DNA from: Amphirosellinia nigrospora
Taxonomy: Eukaryota > Ascomycota > Sordariomycetes > Xylariales > Xylariaceae
Assembly: GCA_004123355.1 (NCBI GenBank)
Contig: SCHM01000002.1
Coordinates: 2,976,001-3,040,000, forward strand
Direction of reading: 5' to 3'
Length of the DNA stretch: 64,000 nucleotides
Shown here one piece after another: positions 51,701 to 62,727 of the stretch (the stretch's first letter is position 1; the number at the start of each line of letters is the position of its first letter). Both the position numbers and the translations under genes were made by a program. A model generated the notes under the pieces. It was given only the letters and a program-made list of their open reading frames with translations, did not search any database and was not told the origin of the DNA.

Positions 51701-52931
51701 TAATTAAAAAGGGGACCAAGCTGGACGGGAACTGGACCGAAGGAGGGGCTTCGGGCTGGATGTTGTTAGTTTTGCCTTTTGCCTTGTGCCAGGCCCTGGA
51801 TTTACTAATCCACTCGAGCCTAGCTCGCGCCGTTCAGCATCCGGCTCCCAGGTGGCCTTGCTAATTTATACCCGTCTGGGTACAGTTAAATGGGTGAAAC
51901 CCACCTCGTCTGCACCTCGGATTTGGGATCGGGAATTGGACCTCTAAGCTTCAATTTCCAATTTCACAAGTACCGTACTCTGTCTACCTTTCATTGTTGT
52001 AGCTCCCTACCAGCACGCCACCCTTCATCACCGAGTTCCATTGTTTGGCCGCCAGGCTCGCCTAGGCCTTTTTATGTGAGAGCCTTGCTCGGCACAGACG
52101 ATCCTTCAAATACGAGTCAAGCCACGGCCGAGTTATATATACTAGAGACAAACCGGGTTGGGGAATCGAGATCGAAGTGAGTCGCACTCGAAGAACATTA
52201 GGCACTAGGTATTCCCTCTAGGCAAGAGATTCTGAAGAAGCTGTGCTAATTATATATGTTTCGGTTTAGTTTGGATACCCATCGCATCGCCTCGCATCGC
52301 ATCGTATCGCTCCATTTTGTATCGTGTCCCATTGCACCGCCTTCTATTCAATCCACCTCGTCGCTAGATCGTTCTCGTTACTCCTACGTTTCCCGCGGGC
52401 TCGCTTCGTCTTATCCGATACTATATCAATAATACCTCCGTTGCACGTTTCGCAAACAATCGGTAGAGCCCCTGAATCGTTGCCAAGTGTGCCGCTTGTC
52501 TTCGGTATAGTTGTATGACTACCCCTCATAATAAGAATTGCATTTCCGCGATGCGCGACGGACAATAGCCTCACCATTGCTAGGCGACATACATATGTGA
52601 CATCAAGAATTGCGGTGCAATACAATTGTTAACGTCTTGCTTTGCTACTAGTACTTGGCTATACTACCTGGTGATTTCGCCTTGGAGGTTTCTGCACGGC
52701 GCACACGTCGATTGTCCCTCTACTTCAACGGTTTTCGTCGATAATATCCGGTGTATGCGACGCCTCCTCATAACTGCCACGAGCGCTTGCTCGACTTGTC
52801 GACTAGCTCACATACCAAGTTGCTTTTTTACCCAAGACACGGGCGGTCGGGCACCGTACTACTGATTCCTTATCTTTGGGTGGCTTGGTGACCGACAGGC
52901 AAGTCTGGTCTAGTCCCAGCCCACCGACACG
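48784..52931. other. long gene-poor region with simple repeats
   Basis: About 4.1 kb between divergently transcribed genes. The middle (49.4-51.2 kb) is AT-rich with only motif-free open frames under 80 codons. GT/GTAG-rich imperfect repeats lie at about 51,630-51,670 and a GCATC pentamer tract at 52280-52311. C/T-rich DNA before 52,930 is probably the leader of the RasGEF gene. No mobile element or RNA gene was recognised. Confidence 0.5.
52280..52311. repeat. imperfect GCATC pentamer repeat
   Basis: About six imperfect copies of GCATC/GTATC/GCCTC-type pentamers in a row. Noncoding. Confidence 0.7.
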
Positions 52932-55605
52932 ATGGAGAGTTTTAGCATCGCCGTCATAGGTGCTGACGGGGTGGGCAAATCTCAATTTATACGAACAGCC
53001 ATGTCTCTGCCTCCTCCACCCAAGTCCATACTCCCTGCGCCCGATCCGAAACCCGTGACAGCACGTATTCTTGTTGATAGTGTACCCTATGCCGTCACTT
53101 TGTTTGAGTTGGATCTCCAGTATTTCGAGTCCGAGTTCTTCGATGGCCAATATCGTCAGGTCAAGTGGCCTAAGCAGATAAATGGTACTATTCTACCTCG
53201 CGTTCACGGCGTGTTGTTTCTCTATGATGTAATGGACAGAGAGAGTATTCATTACTTGCCCGAGACCCTTAGTGAGTCGCACCAGCCATTTCTGTGTGAT
53301 GATCCTGAAACCCAAACCCCTATTCCCGCCACTATTGCATGAAACTAAAGGTAGATAGATGTTCTCACGAATTCATCGCTCCCAGTCGTGCTTGTGGCTA
53401 CCAAATGTGACAATCCAGAGTCCACCAGGGATATCGACGTCGAGACTGTCACTGCGGCTTACAAGTCATGCCTTGGAAATTTCAAAGCTTCTTCCGACAA
53501 GCCAGAGATAGCGAGGATGGCGTTATACACATTACTAAAGTCCATGATCTTTGGAAACCAGGGTAAGTGTACTCGCGGTGATTTTATGTTTTCGCAACTA
53601 TGAACCACTACAAGGATATTTTCATTGGATACACTACTTCATCCCCTGCCCCTCTGTATGTGAATCTTAGCGGTTTCGATGCTGAAGCGTGGTTTAGAAC
53701 ATGAGAATCAAGAAGGGACAGGTCTCAGGCGACGAGCGACTTCAGAGGTGACTCATCTGGACGCCCCAACAGAGACGTTATCTCGTCCATAAGCCAGCAT
53801 AGTAAGCATAGTCGGGCGAGTTCCGATATGTCATTGCTACGAGGTTATCTTGCCTCTCCAGAATATAATGATATCCGACATGTAAGGAACCCGCGAGTGG
53901 ATCTGTTGGGTGGACAAATACCCGACGACTATGAATCTGCGCAAACCGTTCATAGCATGCTTCGCAATTCCGGTGTTCGACTGGATCGAGCTCAGCAAAT
54001 ATATGTAGAGGTCGAGGATGATGACGGGGAGTCTCGAAGATACTCGGATGATATACCTCTTTTGCAGCGTGGTGATGAACCCCTTTTCGACCGATCTCCG
54101 AAGAAACCTGGATTGGCCTTTGACGAACTGGTTGATCGTTTGCTGGCCCCAAAGCTATCTAAGGCTGATCAAAACTTCGGGGTGTTTTCTTGTGCCTGTA
54201 TCGCAAGTTTGCCACGCCCGCTGAATTATTTTCTGCTATCTTAACCCGATTGGACGCCCTCAAAGACGATAAATCGATACACTATCTCACAAAAACAACT
54301 AAACAGCTACGGACGATTGAGGTGATTGCCTATTGGGTCGCAACGTATCCCAACGACTTTGCGCGACCTGCAGTGAAGAGAAAATTGGACGAATTCATTA
54401 CACATTTGTCTGCCGAGCCAATCTTCTCGGCTGCTGCGTTGCAAATGCGAAAGACCTTGGAAGAGAATGTAATTGAGGACGACGACACAGGCTGGGTGAA
54501 ATCTGAAGTTGAAGACATTGAAGCGGATACCGAGTCCTTATCAAACATGAGCGATCTCCAGGATAGTCTGAGTAGTCTGGGCTTTGGTCTGATTGACCAT
54601 CGCCCGTCCGCTAGCTCTCTGGCTTCGAGTTCAATGGGTTAACACAAAGACCCATTCTTTTCAATTCCACGTTTATGAAGATTACGAGCGCGAGGCGGCT
54701 ACAATGACCCCTTCATACACACTACCTCTCACGAAGTTTCGATACCACATCTTCATGGATATGATCAACGACGATATTGCGGACGAGATGACACGGATTG
54801 ACTGGGTTATGTTCTCGTCAATTCGTATACGCGATCTCGTGCGGCATGTCAGTCTATCGGCTGAGCAGAAGGAAAAGTGCAAGCCGATGCGCAATGTGAA
54901 CCGCATGATCTCTCACTTCAATCATATCGCGACCTGGGTATCAAACATGGTCTTGATGCGGGATAAAGCGAAGCATCGAGCGCAAATGCTTGAGAAGTTT
55001 ATGCATATTGCATTAAAATTGAGACAATTGAACAATTACAATGGCTTGGCTGCCGTACTCGCTGGGATCAATGGGACTTCGATTCTTCGGCTTTCTCAGA
55101 CACGAGCTCTGGTTCCAGCCGATGTACAGAAACGGTTTGCTCGGCTCGTGCTTTTGATGGGCACCCAGAAAGGTTATTTCGCCTATCGGCTAGCATGGGA
55201 GAACTCCCCTTTGCCACGCATTCCGTTCATTCCTCTGCACCGCAAGGATCTTGTGTCGGCAGAGGAGGGCAGCATTACATTTGTTGGGCCGCAGGGTGAC
55301 CGACTAAATTGGAAAAAGTTCGAGGTTCTTGGAGAAGTCATATTGCCCATCATGAAGAGTCAGAGCACCCCATACCCAAACTTGTCCAGGCACGATGAGG
55401 CCAGAGAGCTCATCCTAGACTGCTTGATGCCAACGGACGAAGAAGTAAGAGAACAGTGCCCATTGATGTGTGGAGCTTAAGAGCTACGAGGCTAACATCA
55501 GAACAATAGGATATCTACCAACGAAGTGTCCAAGTAGAGAGCACGTCGGGTATCACAGTTGACCTAAACAAGAAAAAATTCCCGTGGTTTGCTAACAAGG
55601 CTTGA
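52932..55605 (+). CDS. Ras-like GTPase domain fused to a RasGEF (CDC25) domain
   Basis: The N-terminal part starts SFSIAVIGADGVGKSQFIRT, with a GxDGVGKS P-loop. It continues with HGVLFLYDVMDRESIHYLPE and, after an intron at about 53,340-53,385, with VVLVATKCDNPES, where TKCD takes the place of NKxD. The switch-II DTAGQ is not seen. An acidic linker follows. The RasGEF N-terminal module includes AFDELVDRLLAPKLSKADQN, VFLCLYRKFATPAELFSAIL and RTIEVIAYWVATYPNDF. The catalytic CDC25 domain includes MRNVNRMISHFNHIATWVSN, MLEKFMHIALKLRQLNNYNG and SILRLSQTRALVPADVQKRF, ending IPFIPLHRKDLVSAEEG. A last intron (about 55,446-55,508) leads to the end FPWFANKA at 55605. The protein should activate a Ras- or Rap-type GTPase by nucleotide exchange. 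Frame steps occur near 53,600-53,700, 53,800, 54,190 and 54,640. Confidence 0.85.
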
Positions 55606-56526
55606 TGATTCCACTACTATTCAAGGCAACTATATCCTCTCATTGGATCTGGGGGTTTGGCGTTCGGCATTGGCAAAGCGAAATTGCGACAAGGTGATAT
55701 AGAATATTAGCGGTACTTGTGCGACAGGATTTTTAGGCTATCTACTTAATTTTACGACCATCTTCCGATCTGGGTAGACAAAGATACGTTTCTTACGGAA
55801 TATTATGTGCTCATAGTCCAGATGGTGTGTTTATAAGTTACCCTGGTTGGTAGGTATTTGTAAACAGTCCTATTGTACGGAGCAACACCACCTTCAATAC
55901 CTAATAATAGATACATCGACGCCCTGGACAGGCGGCACAGTACTGTATGCGTTGTATTAATCGAGCCGCCTATGTCACCGAGAACGCGTACTAAGCTAGT
56001 CGGCTCGTTTTGTTAAATCTAGACCGGCCTTTGACCGCTAGTAGCGTAGTTCGTCGAATCTTGTACAGGTCTAGGTCAGCATCTGAGTAGTGGATTGGCT
56101 GGGAGCGTGTGTAACCAATGATATGGCGGCGGCATTTAGAGATAGTGATGTCATGGCGGGGCGTAGATAACGGCTCCTCCTTCGCGGGTACGTGAGATAC
56201 ATGGGTCAGAATGGGTGTGTGACATGGCAGTGGGTGAGGGGAGGAGCTATCGTCCGGTCACTCAGGCACGTCAGTATCCCACGGCGGCTTACCTGAACGA
56301 GGTAGCGTCCGCGGGAGAGTTGCTGTTTGTGCCTGATTTTCATTTTTATCTGCATGAGACTAGGCTGGCTGGGCATGTAGCTAATTACTACCTACCTACC
56401 CCTTGGACTTACCAGCTTTGCGCGAGCTCTCTGTCACCATCCTCTACGGCCGGATAGCTACCTACGCAGAGTTTTCTTCGTCTTCTCATCTTGGTTACAG
56501 AATAAGGTCCAATACCATCCTTCAAG
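55606..56526. other. intergenic region
   Basis: 3' flank of the RasGEF gene and promoter of the glycosidase gene, both on the plus strand. TACCTACC runs occur near 56390-56400. No gene was seen. Confidence 0.5.
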
Positions 56527-59500
56527 ATGGTTGTGGTGGATAACTACGAGTACATGACGGAGGAGGAGAAGCGTCTCGAAGAGGATCGCAATCGCACCAA
56601 ATATTGGAAGCAATGGGGTTCCTATGTCGCTGAGCGCCAGTGGGCAACAGGTAAAATAATATAAGAGAACAATTGACGTCGATCTCGGCTCTGACATATC
56701 ATGACCAGTGCGAGAGGACTACAGCGCCGACGGCGATGCGTGGAGTCGTGAGTTGGCTTCCCCTGCCTTGCTATGATTTCTACGCATCAACTGATTCCTG
56801 GCTACCTATAGACTTCACCCACGACCATGCTAGGTCTCGAGCCTTTCGCTGGGGCGAAGACGGCATTGCAGGCGTGTCCGACACACACGGCTTACAGAAC
56901 ATCGCCTTTGCGTTTTGGAACGAAGAAGAGTTAGTTGATAATAAGCAATGGCTCAACGGAGAACTCACCACTGACGACTAGCCAGCCCCTTCCTCAAGGA
57001 GCGTCTGTTCGGTCTGTCAAATCCACAGGGAAATCATGGTGAAAGTATCAAGGAAGCTCATTTTCACTTGGACAACACTCCTGTAAGCATGGGTTCTTGA
57101 ATTTGATGGACAACTACCGAATGAAAGCTGACACTGAATTTGCAGACTGTACGGACATAGCTCCCATCCCTCTGCCCTTTACCGCGGCCAATAACGGAGG
57201 CTCACATTCATTATAGCATTCTTACATGAAATATCTCTACAAATATCCGCAAAAGGCCTTCCCTACGAGGATCTCCTCAAAGAGAATGCGCGACGCTCGA
57301 AAACGGACAAGGAGTACCAGCTTATTGACACTGGTGTATTCGAAGACGATCGATACTGGGATATCGTGATCGAGACGGCTAAGGAAGGCGATGACCCTCA
57401 AGAGTTGCTATTCCGTGTGACTGCCTGGAACAGAGGGCCGGATCCTGCTCCGCTGCATATTATTCCCCATGTTTGGTTTCGAAACACCTGGGCCTGGGGT
57501 CGCGAGCCCGAGGACCAAAAACCATCGGTCTCGGAGGTTTCAGAGAACCTAGCGCGTTCAAAACACCCCAAGTTGGGAGACCGATACGTGTTATTGTCAC
57601 CTTCGCCTGGTGTCGGGCCCAGCGGCGAAGATGTACAACCGGAGCTTATTTTTACCGACAACGATACCAATCTTGACCTCCTTTACGGGCAAGAGAACAA
57701 GACACCGTATGTGAAGGATGCATTTCATCGATATATTGTGAGCGGTGAGAAGGAAGCCGTGAACCCTGCAAAGACGGGAACCAAATGTGCTGCTTGGTTC
57801 CCATTCAACGAGTCGGGCGGTGTTGGCCCCGGAGAGTGTGCAGGTGCGTAAAAGGACCCAAATTGTTTAATACCAGCCCGACTTACACCCGCCATAGTTG
57901 TCCGCTTCAGATTATCCAAACGAGACGAAACGTATCTTGACGAAGAGGTGTTCGATGATATAATCGAGAAAAGGAGGGAGGAAGCCGATGACTTCTATTA
58001 TCGTATCAGCCCTCTGCCTATGTCGGAGGATCTCCGAAATATCCAGCGCCAGTATGTGTTCCTGAGCCTCTTTTCCCCTGTCGTTCAGTTTTTTTGGCTT
58101 CCGCGTATTCTTGACAATTCCTATGATCAGCCTAAGTTTTATCGGAAGAGGTAGTTTCTAACGGTTGAGTGATGCAGAGCTTTCGCGGGTATGATGTGGT
58201 GCAAACAGTACTATCAGTTCATCTGGGATCAGTGGGCCATGGGTGACCCGTCTCAACCACCGCCTCCTCCTGAGAGAAAAGCAGTGAGAAACTCTCAGTG
58301 GAAGCATCTTTATATCGATGACATCTTGTCTATGCCTGATTCCTGGGAGTATCCATTCTTTGCCGCTTGGGACTCTGCTTTCCATTGTATACCTCTTGCG
58401 ATGATTGACCCAGAGTTTGCAAAGAAGCAGATTGATCTCTTTACGAGAGAATGGTATTGCCACCCTAATGGCCAACTTCCAGCGTATGTGAATCCGACCT
58501 GCCAACTTGGCTTTGCAAGTTATTAACATTCTTTAGGTATGAATGGAACTTTGGCGACGTGAATCCTCCAGTCCATGCCTGGGCGACTTTCCGTGTGTTT
58601 AAAATTGAACGCAAAATTTACGGTAGACAAGACCTCGACTTTCTGGAGAGAGTCTTCCAAAAACTGCTTTTGAATTTCACTTGGTGGGTTAATCGAAAGG
58701 ACAAGGATGGCAAGAATGTATTCGAGGGCGGTTTCCTTGGGTTGGACAACATTGGGCTCTTCAACCGCTCTGAGCCTCTACCTACGGGTGGCGTCCTCGA
58801 ACAAGCCGACAGTACGGGATGGATGGCGTTCTACTCTGTCTTTCCATGTTGAACATAGCTCTTGAGCTGGCTAAACATAGAAGAACATACGAGGACATTG
58901 CCTCCAAATTCTTCGAACATTTCATCTTGATAAGCGATGCCATGACTTTCAAAGCTGGTAAAGATGAGAAGTCATTATGGAATGAGAGGATGGCTTCTAC
59001 TACGACGCGATTTCATGGGGGTCCCTGGATTCAGCAGTTGCCAGTTCGATCACTCGTCGGACTAATTCCCCTATACGCGACCATGACACTCGAGCCCGAA
59101 CTGATCAACAAGCTTCCGTCTTTCAAGAAGCGAGTAGATTGGTTCATGGAGAATAGATGCGATATAGCCGAGAGGAATATGGCAAGCATCCAGAAGAGGG
59201 CAAGGGTGACCGTATCCTGCTGGCTATGGTTAGCAAAGATCGACTGGAAAAAATTCTCAAGCGAATGCTTGACGAAAATGAGTTCTTTAGCGATCATGGT
59301 ATTCGATCCCTATCCAGATACCATAAAGACCATCCATTCTCCATGGATGTCAATGGTCAAAAGTTCACCGTTGGATATGTACCAGGGATTCGGACAGTGG
59401 TCTGTTTGGAGGCAACAGCAACTGGAGAGGCCCAATTTGGCTCTGCGTCAACTTCTTGCTGGTAGAGGCTCTTCAACGCTTCTTTCTCTTCTACGGACCT

Positions 59501-60187
59501 GGGTTTAAGGTGGAGTGTCCCACTGGGTCTGGTGACTATATGCATTTGGGCCACGTATCGGAAGAGATACAACATCGCTTGCAGCACATGTTCGCTCGTG
59601 GCGACGATGGCCGTCGTAGCATCAATGCCGGAAGCGATATGCTTGACTTCGATCCTCACTGGAAAGACAACCTCTGGTTCTACGAGTTCTTCGACGGCGA
59701 TACCGGCCGTGGCCTCGGAGCATCCCATCAGTGTGGCTGGACAGGTCTAATTGCTCGCATGATCCATGATACTGGGTAAGTTGAATATTCAACGCAACCC
59801 CAACCGGACTACTGACACGTAATTAGAATCAGTTGTCGCCTACCTCAGACACCACGAACGCCGTCTGTGGGCATGGCCCACTACTTCGACGATACGTTAC
59901 ATCGACACGTACATCTTAACAAGCAAAAACCTCGGAAACCGCACATGCGCCGGTCATCTACGGCCCGCTCCATCGGAGCCCGAAGCGACTTTGACGCAGA
60001 CCCGTCGGTCAACGGCGAGGAATTCGAGGCTCGTAGCGTGGCGCCCGACAACCCCGAGCGCGAGGCTCAGCGCAGGGAAGCCGACGCTCGCCTGCACCAA
60101 TACATCTCGGACGAGCTTCAGCGCGTTATTGACGATGACGATGGCCATCCAGGCATCGATAGAGAGGAGTACGAGGCACATGCGTAA
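56527..60187 (+). CDS. GH63-like (MGH1/YMR196W-type) glycosidase, cytosolic
   Basis: The start ATG at 56527 (CAAGATGG context) gives [20 protein letters not shown], with no signal peptide. Exon 1 ends at 56650 and several short introns split the first 500 bp. Family blocks are [51 protein letters not shown], and [20 protein letters not shown]. The (alpha/alpha)6 region has [82 protein letters not shown] and [13 protein letters not shown]. These match the GH63-type six-hairpin fold of yeast YMR196W, whose substrate is unknown. The C-terminus is an acidic, charged tail ending at 60187. Frame steps near 58,845, 58,990, 59,017 and 59,200-59,400 are single-base deficits, two in G runs. ER glucosidase I of the same family has a membrane anchor, so this is a different, cytosolic branch. 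Confidence 0.85.
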
Positions 60188-60929
60188 TTGGATAGGCCTG
60201 GCATCCCTATCTTAGGTTTAACAAGGAGCATGAGACGCATAGCAACATTACAGTAGAGAACGATAAACTAGAAAGAATCTAAGTTTCAAGAGGTTTAAGT
60301 CGTTTTCGGCTGGCATTAGTAGAAGGTATTGATATAGAGCATTGGAAATAATAGACATGCTTATTAGAATACGAGGCGTTCATAGGATGGTGCTATTCTT
60401 AAATTTGATGAATGTAGGTTAATGTTCCATGGTTAGTATAGTGATTTGACTTCATGTCAGTCACGATAAGTAGTGAAGGATTTGGCGAGGGCGAATTAAG
60501 GGGGTAATATCTCAGTCCATCGTCCCTATATCCAGCGAAGATCTTTCGGTTGAGCTCCGGATATCTACGCCTAAATAATTGGTAAACGTTTCCTCGGGAT
60601 CTGAATGTGAGGAATGGAGATATTCAAGAGAATACTGTGAAGGAAGATCCGCGGGAACGGTAATCACTAGACATTGGTGGGTATATATATGTTAAGGGTA
60701 CAGCGATCGTATCCACACAGAGGAAAGGGATGCCGCTGGATCTGGCGATGAATGCAACCTCTCTATTTTGATGCTCCTAGACACATAATGGCATCTCCTC
60801 CCCGCTCTAAGGGGGAGCTACCGGGTTCGGGGAAACGGAACACCGTCCGCAACATAGCCACGGTTTCTACCGGCTTTGCCTCGCCTCACTCAAAACCTGA
60901 ACAGGGGAAAAGGTAGATAATTGATTATT
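60188..60929. other. convergent intergenic region
   Basis: 3' flanks of the glycosidase and ATP synthase genes. AT-rich; no gene was recognised. Confidence 0.5.
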
Positions 60930-61842
60930 TTACAGGGTGTCGGTGAGGAGCTTGTTCATCTTGGCGATCTTGGAGGACACAGATAGGTCGATCGTTCGGT
61001 CACCAATCTCAACAACGAGACCACCGAGGATATCAGGGTTTACCTCGTTGGTCACCTTCAGCTTCTTACCCTGGCCGACGTACTGGGACTTGGAGACGGC
61101 GGTCTCGAGACGGGCGAGGGTCTTGTTGTCGAGTTGCTACATTCGTTGATTAGCTCGTCTCCTAGTTTTAGTAGTCGCTGCGTCTAGACAGCCATATAGT
61201 GGGTATTCGGTAAATGGCATACCTGGGCAGATGTAACCACCATCTCGATCTCGCCGCGGGAGGCGCTGATGATCTGAGCAAACTTGTCGCAGACATCCTT
61301 TAATAGAGCCAGACGGTTGTTCTCGGCAAGGGTGGCGAGGAAGTTCTTGACGGTCTCGTTGGAACCAGCAGCGCCGATATTCTTCTGGAGCTCGGCTAGG
61401 ATGGCGCTCCTGTCACCGGGGTCAGGGTCGGTGTCGCCAGGATGGAGGCGAGCTTGGCGTCCTTGCTGTATAGATCGCCGAGGGCGCTCAGGGCTTTTGC
61501 TGTCGGGTCGAGGCTCGAGGTCTTGACGGCGGCCGTGTACTAAATGGCTCATGCGTTAGCCCACACAAGCTTCGCTTCCCCCCCACAAGCCACAGCCATG
61601 CTCCAATTGATTAAAGGAGAAATCGAAAACGCCCGGTAGCACAATTGAGCCGTGATAATGGGTGTCGACGGAGGTATCTATCGTACCAGAGCAGTGGCAT
61701 AGGTGCCATCGAGACCGTAGACAGAAATTGGGGCCTTGACGTCTTGTGTAGCGGCGGCGGCGTAGCAGCGCACGGAGGACTGGGCGAACGTCCGTTGGGG
61801 AGCCGCAGCTCGGAGAGATCGGAGAGCCTGTCGAGACAGCAT
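60930..61842 (-). CDS. ATP5: ATP synthase subunit 5 (OSCP), mitochondrial
   Basis: Oligomycin-sensitivity-conferring protein, the peripheral-stalk subunit that joins F1 to the stator. The ATG at 61842 starts MLSRQALRSLRAAAPQRTF, a classic Arg-rich mitochondrial presequence. ISVYGLDGTYATAL follows, then an intron of about 135 bp and YTAAVKTSSLDPTAKALSAL. The body has NETVKNFLATLAENNRLALL and VCDKFAQIISASRGEIEMVV. After an intron of about 95 bp comes QLDNKTLARLETAVSKSQYV, then GGLVVEIGDRTIDLSVSSKI and KMNKLLTDTL, stopping at 60930. The C-terminal GGLVVEIGDRTIDLS is the delta/OSCP signature. A longer in-frame start upstream (61995) is less likely. One frame step at 61419-61422 lies in a GGGG run. 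Confidence 0.95.
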
Positions 61843-62727
61843 GTCGGAGGCGGCAGGACGGGTTGGTGGTCGAATTGAAGGGGTATCGGAGGTCGTTGCT
61901 TGTCTAGAGCTCGTTTCCCACAAGAGGTTGCAAGAATCAACCGACAAGCCGGGCCCAATCGGGAACTGTGGCTTGAGCGCTTGCTCGTCAGCCACAGTTT
62001 TAAGTTTATGCTGAACTAACTCGAGTTAGGCTAGTCTAGACCAAGTTTAGTGGCTCCGCCACACCTTTTGTGTCACCTTATGACCCAATGCGCCCGACAG
62101 CTTCCGTTTTTCATCCTGTCTCTGCCCAACTCATGAAGTTCAATGTTTGTTACCTGTCAACACCAAAGTTTGAGGTTTCAAGCAACGACGTCAAGCTCGA
62201 CGCACAGAGGCCTCGCTTTCTGTTTATCTATCATCAACTAACTCTCCTGTCCAAGGGCTTGAGAGAATCAGCAGCTGTCTCTGAAATAAGGCCCTTTATT
62301 TCCTTGGAGGAGACTGGCTGTGTTTGATTATACCCTTTACGCCCCGCTAGAGTGCGCGACAACCTTGGAACTGACTGTCCCAGCGCCCCAGCGCCTAGTG
62401 TCTACGGCTCTGGAAAACCCTCACCTGGGAAGCTCTCCATCCATCCATCATCCATTGGAAGGCTTATTGCTGTGACATCTGTTTTTCTTAACCTTCATCT
62501 TCCAGTACTGTAAGGCACCGCCTGCAGTATTCGGTTGAGTTCTGCCGACGTCCAGGATTTATCCAACCATTGGCCAAAGCACGCATTCATCCACATGATG
62601 CCGTAGCTGTTCGTTCCAGTGTAGCTCGTCAGAATTTCCTTCTCTATTTTCCTTGTCTCTATACCCTTAGGTATATCACTCGCAACAAGTCTCTTTCTAG
62701 TATGGTAAGACTAGAATTACTGTCGTG
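61843..62727. other. divergent intergenic region
   Basis: Shared promoter region for ATP5 and the DUF2293 gene. C/T-rich DNA precedes the right-hand start. No gene was recognised. Confidence 0.5.
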
